Assembly (NCBI GenBank): GCA_048013815.1
Contig: CM106586.1
Span: 23,870,001 to 23,934,000 of the forward strand
Reading direction: 5' to 3'
DNA length: 64,000 bases
Origin: Setoptus koraiensis
Taxonomy: Eukaryota; Arthropoda
Position numbers and translations under genes: made by a program. The notes under the pieces are model-generated. The model was not told where the DNA came from. It worked only from the letters and a program-made list of their open reading frames with translations, and searched no databases. Shown here in pieces: positions 26,099 through 35,695 of the stretch (position 1 is its first letter; every line of letters starts with the position of its first letter).

Positions 26099-27698
26099 TC
26101 TTTCTAAAAGGTGTTAACGGGTGGTAATAGAGTTGATGTTGAATCTGATTGGTATATAAATTTATAATCAGTCATGGGAGCTTATATGCATAACTGATGA
26201 TGAAGAATTCAATGCTATGAATACTTCGCTTCAGTTTGGTTAAGCTTGAGGAATTTCAATTCATAATTCGACTAGTAATGACCATACTGAACAGGTTGAT
26301 GACTAGATTAACAGATACTGGTGTGCAAACAAAAGAATATCCGACTTATCGGGTCGGTTGAGGTAATAGAGTAGATCATTATTAACTTTTTAAAATTTAG
26401 GCGAAGGGTCCTAATTACTACGTTCTAATTAATGAATTGTCAGTATTTCCCATGGTTTAAACTATGGAGTAATCAATAAAATGTATGAATTGGGTCTTAT
26501 TTCTCTTCAAATATTTTTGCAATATGAAGTGTAGTTATAATGATACTTTTCAGTCATTGGTGGTAAACTGTTAAACGTGAGCTATCATGATGCTACAGAA
26601 AGATAAGTAGTTTTGTTCTAGATTGCATTGTCTGTTGTCAGTGACAATTAAACATAAAAAGGGACGGTGTGTAGTTGCAATGATGAACAGTTAAGAGATG
26701 ATGATTTTTTGTATTGATTTTGAAGTAATCATATAAGGTTATATATTATTCATAATGTCAAATTATAAGCGCCTCAAAATGAATTATATGACGGCTTCCA
26801 CAAGGTCCCCGTGCAAAACTCGATCATTATTGAGCTAGTTATTAGTGGAAGTAAATTTTAACCAGATTCACATGTGTGTCAGTGTATGTATGTAAACAAT
26901 GGTGTTGCATTTGTCGCCTACTATCTCTTAGAGTTATTGCTGTCACGCCGTTTGGGTACAATATTATTATTAGTTTAATATATACAATAATTCATGAGGG
27001 ATTGTTCTTGTTGTTATCAGCATTATTTATTATTGTATGCATTGTATGTATCATGAAGTAGCCTCTTGGTGCTCTTGTGTTTCCTTGCTTGTCTTGCATA
27101 TTGGTTTTCACTCTGACTAATTTGGAATCTTGTTGATAGTACATAGTACAGTGGATGCTGGTGTCTGTCAAGACATTCTCAGAGGTCTCAATGATTAAGC
27201 TTGATGTAGTTAGAAATTCTAATAGGGTGTATAATAGGAATAAATGGAAGCAAAATTGAAATAACAATACGGTTTATTTTTGTCGCTACTCGCCAGAACG
27301 CTCTAAACTGAAGCATTCGTTCGCAGATATTCGCATATATTCGCTGTTGTTGTTTTAGCGTCTGTGTGTGTTTGCGCTCGCCTGGCTGTGTAAGCGCATA
27401 TACTGTATACGTGTGTACGGGTTACTATAAAACATTTTCAACATATTCCATGAATTTAGGCGTGTCCCGATATAACTTGCGGTCCTCTGACAAGCCCATT
27501 GTGAGCCCATGAACAAATGTCAAATGCGAAAATTTCCGCTAGGGGCACTTCGCGCAAACCAAACAACATTGTTGAGTCCATCGTCATTGTTCCATAACGT
27601 TGCCTAGGCGATAGTTATCTCACTTGAAACCCCACTACGCCATCTAACGGTTTTGCCGCTCTATAGTCTATAGTCACTTAAAGTAGACCACAACATTT

Positions 27699-27727
27699 CC
27701 AGCGATATTACTTGTCAATATCGCTGG
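27699..27727. other. Perfect 11-bp inverted repeat
   Basis: CCAGCGATATT at 27699-27709 pairs exactly with AATATCGCTGG at 27717-27727 around a 7-base loop. It lies between the divergent RhoGEF and ZC3H18 genes. It could be a binding site for a dimeric factor, a transposon remnant or chance. Confidence 0.6.
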
Positions 27728-28153
27728 CCCAACGCGCAGATGAACTTGAGATATTTTGTGAGATATGCTCACAAATGTCAGACAAACATTTCCCACATTC
27801 TCTCGTATTGCTGTTGCTTCTATCTACATGCATTGTTGTGGCTCGTTAAAGACGTTACTTTTTTTTACTCGCAAACTTGTCAGCAAACGACTCTATCGAG
27901 CTAGCTGCATTATGATGCCAAGTGTATATGTCTTGCACTCATAAATGCTGCCACTGCCGTGAGATATTGTCGAGCTGTCGCTTGACAGTGTTCGTCCTAT
28001 ACCTTCCTACCTATACCATGCCTGAAGCTATCACAGAAGCGCGCCAGATAGTGATATATATCAGCGGTTTATATTTTTTCAACTTTCAATCTAGCAGTGC
28101 AGTCGGAGATCGCGAGCGAATCTGCTCGAAAGATAAAGAAACGCCCAAAAAAT

Positions 28154-28162
28154 TGTGTGTAT

Positions 28163-28203
<41 letters not shown>
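28154..28203. repeat. (GT)n microsatellite
   Basis: Uninterrupted GT dinucleotides from about 28167 to 28202, preceded by imperfect GTAT units. Confidence 0.95.
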
Positions 28204-28205
<2 letters not shown>

Positions 28206-29518
28206 CATCATCATAATGGTGATACACTTATACTTGCCAAACATGTAATAGTATCACAATGAGAAACAGATTAATTTTGAAAGTCGAAACTAACTGCCAC
28301 GTTTGAAACCTTACTTTTAATTAAACTCATTAAGCTCGTTAATGAAACTCATTCGTTGTTGCGTGAGTGTTCAACTACTGTCCATAAGTTGTTACTTGAA
28401 TACTATATTCACCAACTGTAAATTCGGAGCAAACTCACAGGAGCAAAGAGAGAATATGCGACAATTTTTGTGTAACTGTGTTTGTTTGTTGTATCATGAT
28501 GGTCTAGAAAAGATGAAGTTGGTCATAGAGAGGACAATGACCGCTATTCAGTCTTAATCTATCCTAGTTTTTTTCCTCACTCTAACGGTATCCATAGCGA
28601 CAGTGAGTTACACACGGGGATTTACTTTACTCTTGCATAGTAGGAGTCCACTAAGTCTAGGAATTCTAGCGATGTCTATTTAGATATTTGTATGAATTTT
28701 CAAATTCAAAAATCCGTCGTTGCGGACTGGGTTTAGATCGAGTTCGGATGTCCGAAGGAATCAGAGCGCAAACTATCCATGCGTGTCTACAGTTTGAGTC
28801 AGCCTGTGTTTGGTTGTGCATTGCTTTTGCCGCTAAAGAATTTTCTATCCAACTGACAACTGACAGGCCGCTGCACTGTCCAACTTCAAATGGATTGTCC
28901 ATTCATGAATATCGGATTTATAAATTAGTCGATATTCATGAATAGAAACAATCAACAATGAAACAGGGTAGCGATGAGATCGTTCGCCTGAAGAAAAATC
29001 TCGCTCCAAAGTGACCATATTGTTTTTAGGAAGATCTCACTTGGAATGCCCACCATGCTGGTACCGGATGTCTTTACTTAATTATCTTGGATCGAAAGGG
29101 TGCTCGTGCGGGCATTTCTTTCCAACTAAAGAATTATATTAGGATTGAGGAGGAAGAGTCATCGTTGGACAACATTTTTTTTTTTTTCGAAGTATTTTGA
29201 ATTTCGCGCTCCATGTATTAATCCATATGAAAATTCTCGTTTCGAAGCACTTTACTGTAGTGTAGAGATATTATTACTGATTATTATTAAATTATTATTG
29301 ATATTATTCATGTATTGGTACTATTATCACTATACTGCTATTGCTACTACATGATACATAAATTTTTTATCATTATTACTATTACCCGGTGCATCTAGTA
29401 CTAATATCAGCAACACAACACTTATTATTATTATCACTACCATTGGTAATATATACTAAGATATATTTAAGCAAACATCGCAAGTCTAAACCCAATAAGC
29501 TGTATCATTTCTACTATT

Positions 29519-31306
29519 ATGAATAAACAACATTCAGCTACTGCAACAACAATTGCACCAATTAAATCTACCACCACATCGTCTATTGCATCTACATTAT
29601 CTGTTGCAGGAACGACAGACTCCTTAGCGCAAGCACCGACCACATTACCATTAGGGTCAGTAGCAGTGCCATCCAACCCTGATCCAACCGATATTAACTC
29701 CTCCATAACTGAATCAACCCTATCACAAGCAATAAATAATAACAACAATAAGCTGAACTCACCACAACTGACAGCTGAAAACACGACGATTGTCACTACT
29801 TCAAATACCTGTAGCAATACAAATCCTACATCATCAGCCACAACGAGGCAAAGTTGTTCCGATAATTTAATGGTTGACGCATGCGATCAAGGTGATATAG
29901 AAACTGTTCATCAATTCCTAGATGAAAAATGTGAAAAGAAAGATGATGAAAGTGAGCTAATACCAGATAATAAAAAATCCCCGAAAGAAAATAACCATTT
30001 GGAGAGTGATGCCGTAGAAGAAAATAAAGACGAGGGTGAAGTTCATTCTGATGAGGGCAAAGTTAATTCTGATGATGATGATCTTGAAGAGGGCGAACTT
30101 AAGGACGATGACGATGGCTCCACTGAACTTACATTATATTCTTATCCGTCGAATCAAAACAAACTCAACAACCAGCATCATCAATACCCAACTAAACAAA
30201 TCTCTCATCATTCATCCTCGCCATCTTCTTCTGCTTCGGCATTGCTACCGACACCCAGACTACCCCCACGAAATTCGCAACCTATTCAAAAATCATCCAT
30301 TTGCCGTTACTATTCTAGTAACCAATGTACATGGGGTGACAGTTGTAGATTCTTACACATAGCAGGACCTTCGAATCCTGGTAGCGAATTCGTCGACAGT
30401 ATTAGAACTTTGGGTAATAGCAGAGGTCCACCACCATTACCTGCAAATCCGTTCCATGAGAGAGACCCTCACCATATGAGGTACCCTTCATATTCAACCT
30501 CTTCTTCATCTAGTTATCATGAATTGCATCAATCCCCACAATCTCCACTGCCACCTCATGCCACATCTGGCTATTCTAGTTACAGGCGACACCATAATAC
30601 TACACCACCGCCCACAGCAGCAATATCACCATCAGCTAACATGAGAGGTCCAAATAGGCCGCCGCCGCCGCCACAATCAACTTCCTCTTCACTGTCCTCA
30701 GTAAATCGTCTTTACCCATCATCGTCTTCTGCTGATTATGAGCGTCGGCGGCAGCTTGCCTTTGAATTGGAACCGGAGGGAATTGACAGCCGGGAGATAC
30801 CTCCCCCGCTAGCTAGAGATTATCCAAGAAGGCCAGTTGTAAATGGACCTCACTATAGGGATTTACACATTAGAGAACCATATAATCATAGAGAACCTAT
30901 GCCTCGCAGAGAATACCCAGGTTATCCACCCCCAAATCAATCTTCTCATAGATCTTCAATGTCTTGGAACAGATTACCTCCTGGGCCAAATCATAGGCCT
31001 TCTAGTATCCCCTCGGATGGCAGAAGGCAGCACTCACTCAAAAGGCATTATCAGGATCAGGATGTCGATGAGAGTTCTTGGTCCGACGATGATAGTTCGG
31101 ATGATTCACTAATTGGTTCTGATAACTCTGGAGCAAAATCGAATAGAAGCGCCACAAATTTGGGTGGAACTGGAACACCTACCGCAGAAGCTCTCATTGA
31201 TGATGAAAGACGAGTGCAACTTTTGCAGCAGTTAGAAGAAGTTGAGGAGGCCATAGCCCGAAAAAAAGCAAAACATGAGGTAGGAGAGCAAGAACAGTCA
31301 CAATAA
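29519..31306 (+). CDS. ZC3H18: ZC3H18-like CCCH zinc-finger RNA-processing protein
   Basis: Nuclear adaptor that in vertebrates links the cap-binding complex to the RNA exosome and to export factors. Single exon, 595 residues from the ATG at 29519. The first 120 residues are Thr/Ser/Asn-rich low complexity. Next comes an acidic block whose wording matches ZC3H18 (GEVHSDEGKVNSDDDDLEEGELKDD in pieces), then one CCCH finger near 262-280 of spacing C-x7-C-x5-C-x3-H (QCTWGDSCRFLH), a long Pro/Ser/Arg-rich middle, an acidic SWSDDDSSDDS run, and a C-terminal helix (RRVQLLQQLEEVEEAIARKKAK) like the end of vertebrate ZC3H18. The protein is shorter than human ZC3H18, mainly through loss of the RS-rich part. 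The stop codon lies inside an AATAAA hexamer. The TIMM17 stop on the other strand is 56 bases away. Confidence 0.82.
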   Translation: MNKQHSATATTIAPIKSTTTSSIASTLSVAGTTDSLAQAPTTLPLGSVAVPSNPDPTDINSSITESTLSQAINNNNNKLNSPQLTAENTTIVTTSNTCSNTNPTSSATTRQSCSDNLMVDACDQGDIETVHQFLDEKCEKKDDESELIPDNKKSPKENNHLESDAVEENKDEGEVHSDEGKVNSDDDDLEEGELKDDDDGSTELTLYSYPSNQNKLNNQHHQYPTKQISHHSSSPSSSASALLPTPRLPPRNSQPIQKSSICRYYSSNQCTWGDSCRFLHIAGPSNPGSEFVDSIRTLGNSRGPPPLPANPFHERDPHHMRYPSYSTSSSSSYHELHQSPQSPLPPHATSGYSSYRRHHNTTPPPTAAISPSANMRGPNRPPPPPQSTSSSLSSVNRLYPSSSSADYERRRQLAFELEPEGIDSREIPPPLARDYPRRPVVNGPHYRDLHIREPYNHREPMPRREYPGYPPPNQSSHRSSMSWNRLPPGPNHRPSSIPSDGRRQHSLKRHYQDQDVDESSWSDDDSSDDSLIGSDNSGAKSNRSATNLGGTGTPTAEALIDDERRVQLLQQLEEVEEAIARKKAKHEVGEQEQSQ

Positions 31307-31307
31307 A
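31302..31307 (+). promoter_or_regulatory. Polyadenylation signal overlapping the ZC3H18 stop codon
   Basis: The last sense codon and stop read CAA TAA A, so AATAAA occupies 31302-31307 and includes the TAA. No other AATAAA was seen in the 55 bases before TIMM17. If used, the 3' UTR would be only about 15-30 bases. Confidence 0.55.
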
Positions 31308-31361
31308 GTCTCTTATATCGTTCTCAGAGCTAATCTTTTAGAATGACTATTTACTATTTAC

Positions 31362-31911
31362 TTAGAATATGTCGCGCGTACTTTCTTCGTATGTTCTCCG
31401 TCTATGTTCTTGGTATTCTTGAGCATTGAAACGGGTGAACAATATACCGACACCTTCAATTAAAGCCAACAATACCCCACCAACCAATGCCGAGCCGGCC
31501 ATAGAGCCCGGTCCTTTCCTGGCTGCTAAAATAGCTCCGGTCAATGCACCACTGGCTATACTATTGTATGGATCCTCTTTCTTTCTTAAATATACTAAAG
31601 AACAATCAATGGTTGAGAATAAACAACCCCAGACTGCAAAACTACCGCCTATGATAGGTCCTCTTGTTTTGATGGCGGTCCAGCTACCAGTAAGACGTCT
31701 CTGAAAACCTGAGGGTGCATTACGAAATCCTTTGATAGATTGAAATAGAGATCCTCCAATGGCGCCCATAGTGAATGCTCCACCACAGTCATCGACTATC
31801 CTCCAAGGACTGAGAAGATCATTTGAGTTATTGAAGTGATCTGTAGAATGAATCTAGATTAGAGGGAAATTTGCGAGGTACTTACCATGGTTCTCTGTTG
31901 TATTCATCCAT
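31362..31911 (-). CDS. TIMM17: TIM17, mitochondrial inner-membrane import channel subunit
   Basis: Core subunit of the TIM23 complex, which moves presequence proteins across the inner mitochondrial membrane. Two exons, 31911-31886 and 31809-31362, separated by a 76-base intron with gtaagt..CTCAG ends, give 157 residues. The split codon restores the signature [17 protein letters not shown] at the N-terminus, followed by [14 protein letters not shown] and KGFRNAP, all hallmark Tim17 words. Four membrane segments with GxxxG-type motifs fit the family, and the length is slightly below the human 171-172. It lies tail to tail with ZC3H18 and head to head with THOC7, with 403 bases between starts. 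Confidence 0.96.
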
Positions 31912-32314
31912 ATCATGGGGTTGTCCAGGTCAATATGCTGAATATCACCCGAAAAATAATGAACTTCGCTTGTTTAGGGAGATTGGAGCGAATAGATCAA
32001 GGGGTGAAAAAAGCAGTGCTTGAGATACATCATGTAAGTCACATGTACATGTAATAATACAGTAATGAAGTGGCCTGATCACATTTTCAAGCGCGAGATT
32101 TAAGAACGTAAAGAAAAATTTTCTACACGCTCTAAACACATGTTCCATTTATCGTAAGACTTCTGCTGCCCAATCGCTACAGTTGGTGACAAATGTATTT
32201 ATGTTTACAGCATCTCTTTTCACTTGGATCAATATTATTTTACATACTATATTCTATTTCTCCATATATTATAAACTTGATTACTAGTTTGACTAACAAT
32301 ACAGCTCTTGTCAG
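31912..32314. promoter_or_regulatory. Shared upstream region of the divergent TIMM17 and THOC7 genes
   Basis: 403 bases separate the two start codons, so both promoters and both 5' UTRs must lie here. No TATA-like box in a convincing position was found. The arrangement suggests a bidirectional promoter for two housekeeping genes. Confidence 0.45.
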
Positions 32315-33099
32315 ATGGAAATCTCAGATAAACCGAAGTCTCAATTACCTTTCTTTGTGGACTACGTTGAGGATGAGATCTTGGAGAGGAAACTTTTCTT
32401 TGAAGGCGGGTCTTCACAAGACGATTCAAATATAAACAAACTAGTTAGGACCATTTCCAAATTTTGTTGTGAACCTGAAAAGCTCAAAACAGAGGCCAAA
32501 AAAGATGGAATACCTCCAATTATACCCACTATGTAAGTAATGTCCATTGTCTTGCATCCGTGTTCAATACTGTTAATACTGTGCAATCAATGAGTATAAT
32601 CGATTTTCCGATATCTAATGAGTCCGTCTTATCACAATTCCCATTATAAATCTATAGCGAAGAACAGTATGAAGAACTAACCAAAGCTATAGATGCCTGT
32701 CGGGCAACCGCATCAAAATCGAGTAAAGTTCTGGATGTTTGTAAAAAGGAATTTGAATTATTTATGGACGCCATTAGAGAGGAGGAGCAATCCGTCAAAG
32801 TTAGCCAAATAGAGGTTAGTAAGGCAGCCTTAGATCTTGAATTTGAAAAGAAGATGTTGTCTGTTCAAGGACTTGCTGCTGCCAGTGAAACAGAAGCTAG
32901 GATAGCTGAGCTGGAGAAATGGAAAACAGAATGTCAACTGAAGATAGAACGGCGTAAAAAACAGTTTGAGACTCTGGCAGATGTAGCTAAACGACTCGAG
33001 AGCTTACTTCAGGATGAGAATGATAACCTGTGTGATGAAAAGCCCAGAATCAAAAAGGAAACCTTAGAAGAAGGTGCCAGTGGCAAGGCAGAAGTGTAA
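32315..33099 (+). CDS. THOC7: THO complex subunit 7
   Basis: Subunit of the nuclear THO/TREX complex that couples transcription to mRNA export. Two exons, 32315-32532 and 32658-33099, joined as AT|gtaagt ... ctatag|C, give 219 residues against 204 in human. The N-terminus EDEILERKLFFEGG...NINKLVRTISKFC aligns with the THOC7 start (DDEVIRKRLL.DG..DRRINLLVKSFIKWC). The middle is long coiled coil, and ERRKKQFETLADVAKRLESLLQ matches the conserved ELRRKQFHVLLSTIHELQQTLE block. The last 25 residues are charged and of low complexity. The gene converges on eIF1A with 142 bases between the stops. Confidence 0.88.
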
Positions 33100-33241
33100 T
33101 GAATGATCAATATAGTAATATATGTGTACAGTTAACGAATTGTATAATATTCCAGTTTTCATAAAAAAAAGGTACCATCTCGGTATTTGATTCTTGGATT
33201 TTTTTTGTTTTTTTGTTTTGTTTATTATTTCCTTTTCTTTC

Positions 33242-33834
33242 TTAATAATTGACGATATCTATATTGTCATCATCTGCCTCCTCGTTGTCACTCACGTCAT
33301 CAAATTCAATTATATTGTCATCGTCCTCGTCTTCACCGAAAGTAACTGTATCGTTGATCTTGGCGTGCTCAGGCAATTCTCCATACGATTTTAGATTACG
33401 TGCTTCATCTGGATTGTATTTCAATATGACATCAGCCCTGGAGTCTTGATAATCTCTCAGGCCTACTAGTACAATATCACCTTGATTAATCCAAACTTTT
33501 TTCCTAAGTTTGCCTCTAATCTGACAGAGACGTTTAACGCCATCAAAACAAAGCGCTTCTAGCCTACCATTGCCTAACATTTTTAAAACTTGGGCATATT
33601 CTTGACCATCCTCTTTGAAAATGAGTTCACGTTTTTCGGCCTCGTTCTCGTTCTTTCCACGACGCCTGTTTTTACCTCCCTTTCCTGAATGGCACAGGTA
33701 GAAATGAAATTAATAAATAAGATAGATTAACAGAGGAACAAAACATGAATGTTGAAATATTGATCGATTGGCTCAGGTTGCAGTTTCCTATTATTAATAG
33801 ATTCCTGTGAAGACTTACCCTTATTCTTAGGCAT
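33242..33834 (-). CDS. EIF1A: Eukaryotic translation initiation factor 1A
   Basis: Binds the ribosomal A site and, with eIF1, directs scanning and start-codon selection. Exons 33834-33819 (16 bases) and 33684-33242 join to give 152 residues. The tiny first exon encodes MPKNK plus the first base of a Gly codon, and the second resumes with [14 protein letters not shown]. The OB-fold core is unmistakable ([53 protein letters not shown]), and the acidic tail ends DDDNIDIV followed by two further residues. Length and order are as in other animals (human 144). Confidence 0.97.
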
Positions 33835-34016
33835 ATTATCACTCCTTTGAAATGTTTATTAAAAAAGTTAGTGTGCCTTTTTATCTCATTCAATTGGTTA
33901 CCAGAATACTGGTTAGTCAATTCGACTTGATGTGGAGTTGGATTGACCTAATTGCGAAAATTTATCACGTTTCCAATGTTTTCACTTGTTTTTTCAGCGG
34001 CAAAATTAAATCTTAA

Positions 34017-34560
34017 TTTGGTCACAGGAGGTGCGCCTCCCCTCCTGGCTCCCCATGCTGACGAGGGGAGGGATGAATGGGAGGCTCCTCTATGGGACTG
34101 CTCTTTGGTGAATGTATTTCGGTGTTTGTCATGACGATAATACAGAATGATTCTCATCCCATCCGCTGCAGAATTATCTCTCGAATATTGGATTTTTTCA
34201 TAGATTTTACCAAAAGTTTCGATGTGCGCACCGAGGAGTAATCTCCCCTTCCGCAGAGGGAGAGATGAATGGCACACATCGCCGCTTCGTTCGGAAATGG
34301 AAGCTCATCTCCTCCCGCCCACCTTTCTGATCGTTGGTGCGCTGTGTTGTCGCGATGCGATGCGAAGCGAAGGTTCGCTAGAAGCGAGAATTCTCTCGGC
34401 CGAATTCTTACTGCCAAGCCATTCTTCTCCGAGAGATCTCCTTTATTCGCAGGGGGGCTCGCACCGTGGCTTGAGAATGCTGCCTCTTCCGGACACTAGC
34501 TCAGAAGGGAATATTCTTGTAATGTTGGCCAGTGCATTAGTAGGGTGAATTGGAACGAGG
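34017..34560. other. GC-rich island of atypical composition
   Basis: About 540 bases clearly richer in G and C than the surroundings. It contains the palindrome GGAGGTGCGCCTCC (34028-34041), two related GGGAG.GATGAATGG words (about 34075 and 34258), and repeated GCGAAGCGAAGG-like units near 34360. Several overlapping frames of 60-109 codons are open on both strands, as expected for GC-rich noncoding DNA. Origin unknown: CpG-rich promoter, mobile-element remnant or foreign DNA are all possible. Confidence 0.5.
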
Positions 34561-34857
34561 TAATGCAGCGAGTCGCTGGCATTTGGATGAATTCTGCTGC
34601 ATTAACAAAATCGAGAGGAGCCAACAAAGAGAAGAGGATTTTTTTGGTTGTGGAAATCAATTACGAGTTATGCATTAGATGTGAGTGTGTTGTTATTATT
34701 TTAACGACTTGCAGCAAGCCTCCGAGTGTCATGTGACGAAGCTGTTGACTTTGGCCGTAACACGACGCCTATCACTACGCGTATCCGTCTAACTCTTTTG
34801 TATTCAGGGCGGCTTCTCATATCTACACACACCAGACATTGTCTAGCTAACGCTACA

Positions 34858-34886
34858 TAACGGTAGCCCTGACAATGCTACCGTTA
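34858..34886. other. Perfect 10-bp hairpin
   Basis: TAACGGTAGC at 34858-34867 pairs exactly with GCTACCGTTA at 34877-34886 around a 9-base loop, in the upstream region of the KChIP gene. Confidence 0.6.
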
Positions 34887-35695
34887 CTTTGGAGCGTCTC
34901 TCTGTCTAGCCAGGGCTGCAATGGCTAGAATCGGTTCAATGGCACTATGTTGGGCGTCAAACTATGGGCGTCGGACTACGTACTCGCTTGTCATCGGGGC
35001 TGCTTGGGGAACCCGAAATGGAAGAGCAACGCTGACAAAAATTGGACAAAAATGAACTGAACCTGATCATTTACACGATGACGAAGAAGAGGGCCACCGT
35101 TCGCCACTAGACGTCTGGGGTTCGCTTAGTCTACACACAATAGAATCTTTAGCGCCTGGTTGTACCCATGCAATGGGACCAATACGAGCCTGCATACACA
35201 TAACATAGAGAGATACAGGGAGATATATGCGGGTAGTAGATACATATACAGAGAGATATCACGTATATATATATATTTATATATGTAGAGAGCGAGAGAT
35301 AGAGAACGTTGCCAGCGTCGCTAACGAATAGATCAAGATGAGTTGTAACTAAAGGAGGGAAAAGAAGGCAGTCAGCCTACTGATGCACATCGAAATATAA
35401 CTCAATAAATTAAAGTGAAAACATAAAATCAATTGCGTAACGCGTAACTGGAATCAATTAGACACTATCATCGCCGACTTAATGGTCTGACCAGCAACAG
35501 TAAAATGCTATAATGAGCTTGCGAGCGAATGGTGATTATCCAATCCAGCGAGAGATAATGTTGTGTCTAATGTAATAGAAGAAGAATAAGAAGAGAAAAC
35601 AAAGAAAACAACTACCACAACAACATTTGGGCCATTTTTACATTAGCAAGCATTTCAAGTTGCAAAATGTTCGCTGCTCTTGGGTGCTGGCAATA

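Larger units (their letters stand above)
26099..29518. other. Intergenic, RhoGEF and ZC3H18 upstream regions
   Basis: 3.4 kb between two divergent genes, expected to hold both promoters. It contains a perfect 11-bp hairpin at 27699-27727, a GT microsatellite at 28154-28203 and an AT/trinucleotide-rich stretch (attatt, tactac) at 29.26-29.46 kb. Open frames of 60-108 codons have no recognisable product. Confidence 0.5.
33835..35695. other. Intergenic, eIF1A and KChIP upstream regions
   Basis: 1.9 kb between the divergent eIF1A and KChIP genes. It holds a GC-rich island (34017-34560, listed separately), a 10-bp hairpin at 34858-34886 and a short AT tract near 35.26 kb. No conserved open frame was recognised. 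Confidence 0.5.
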
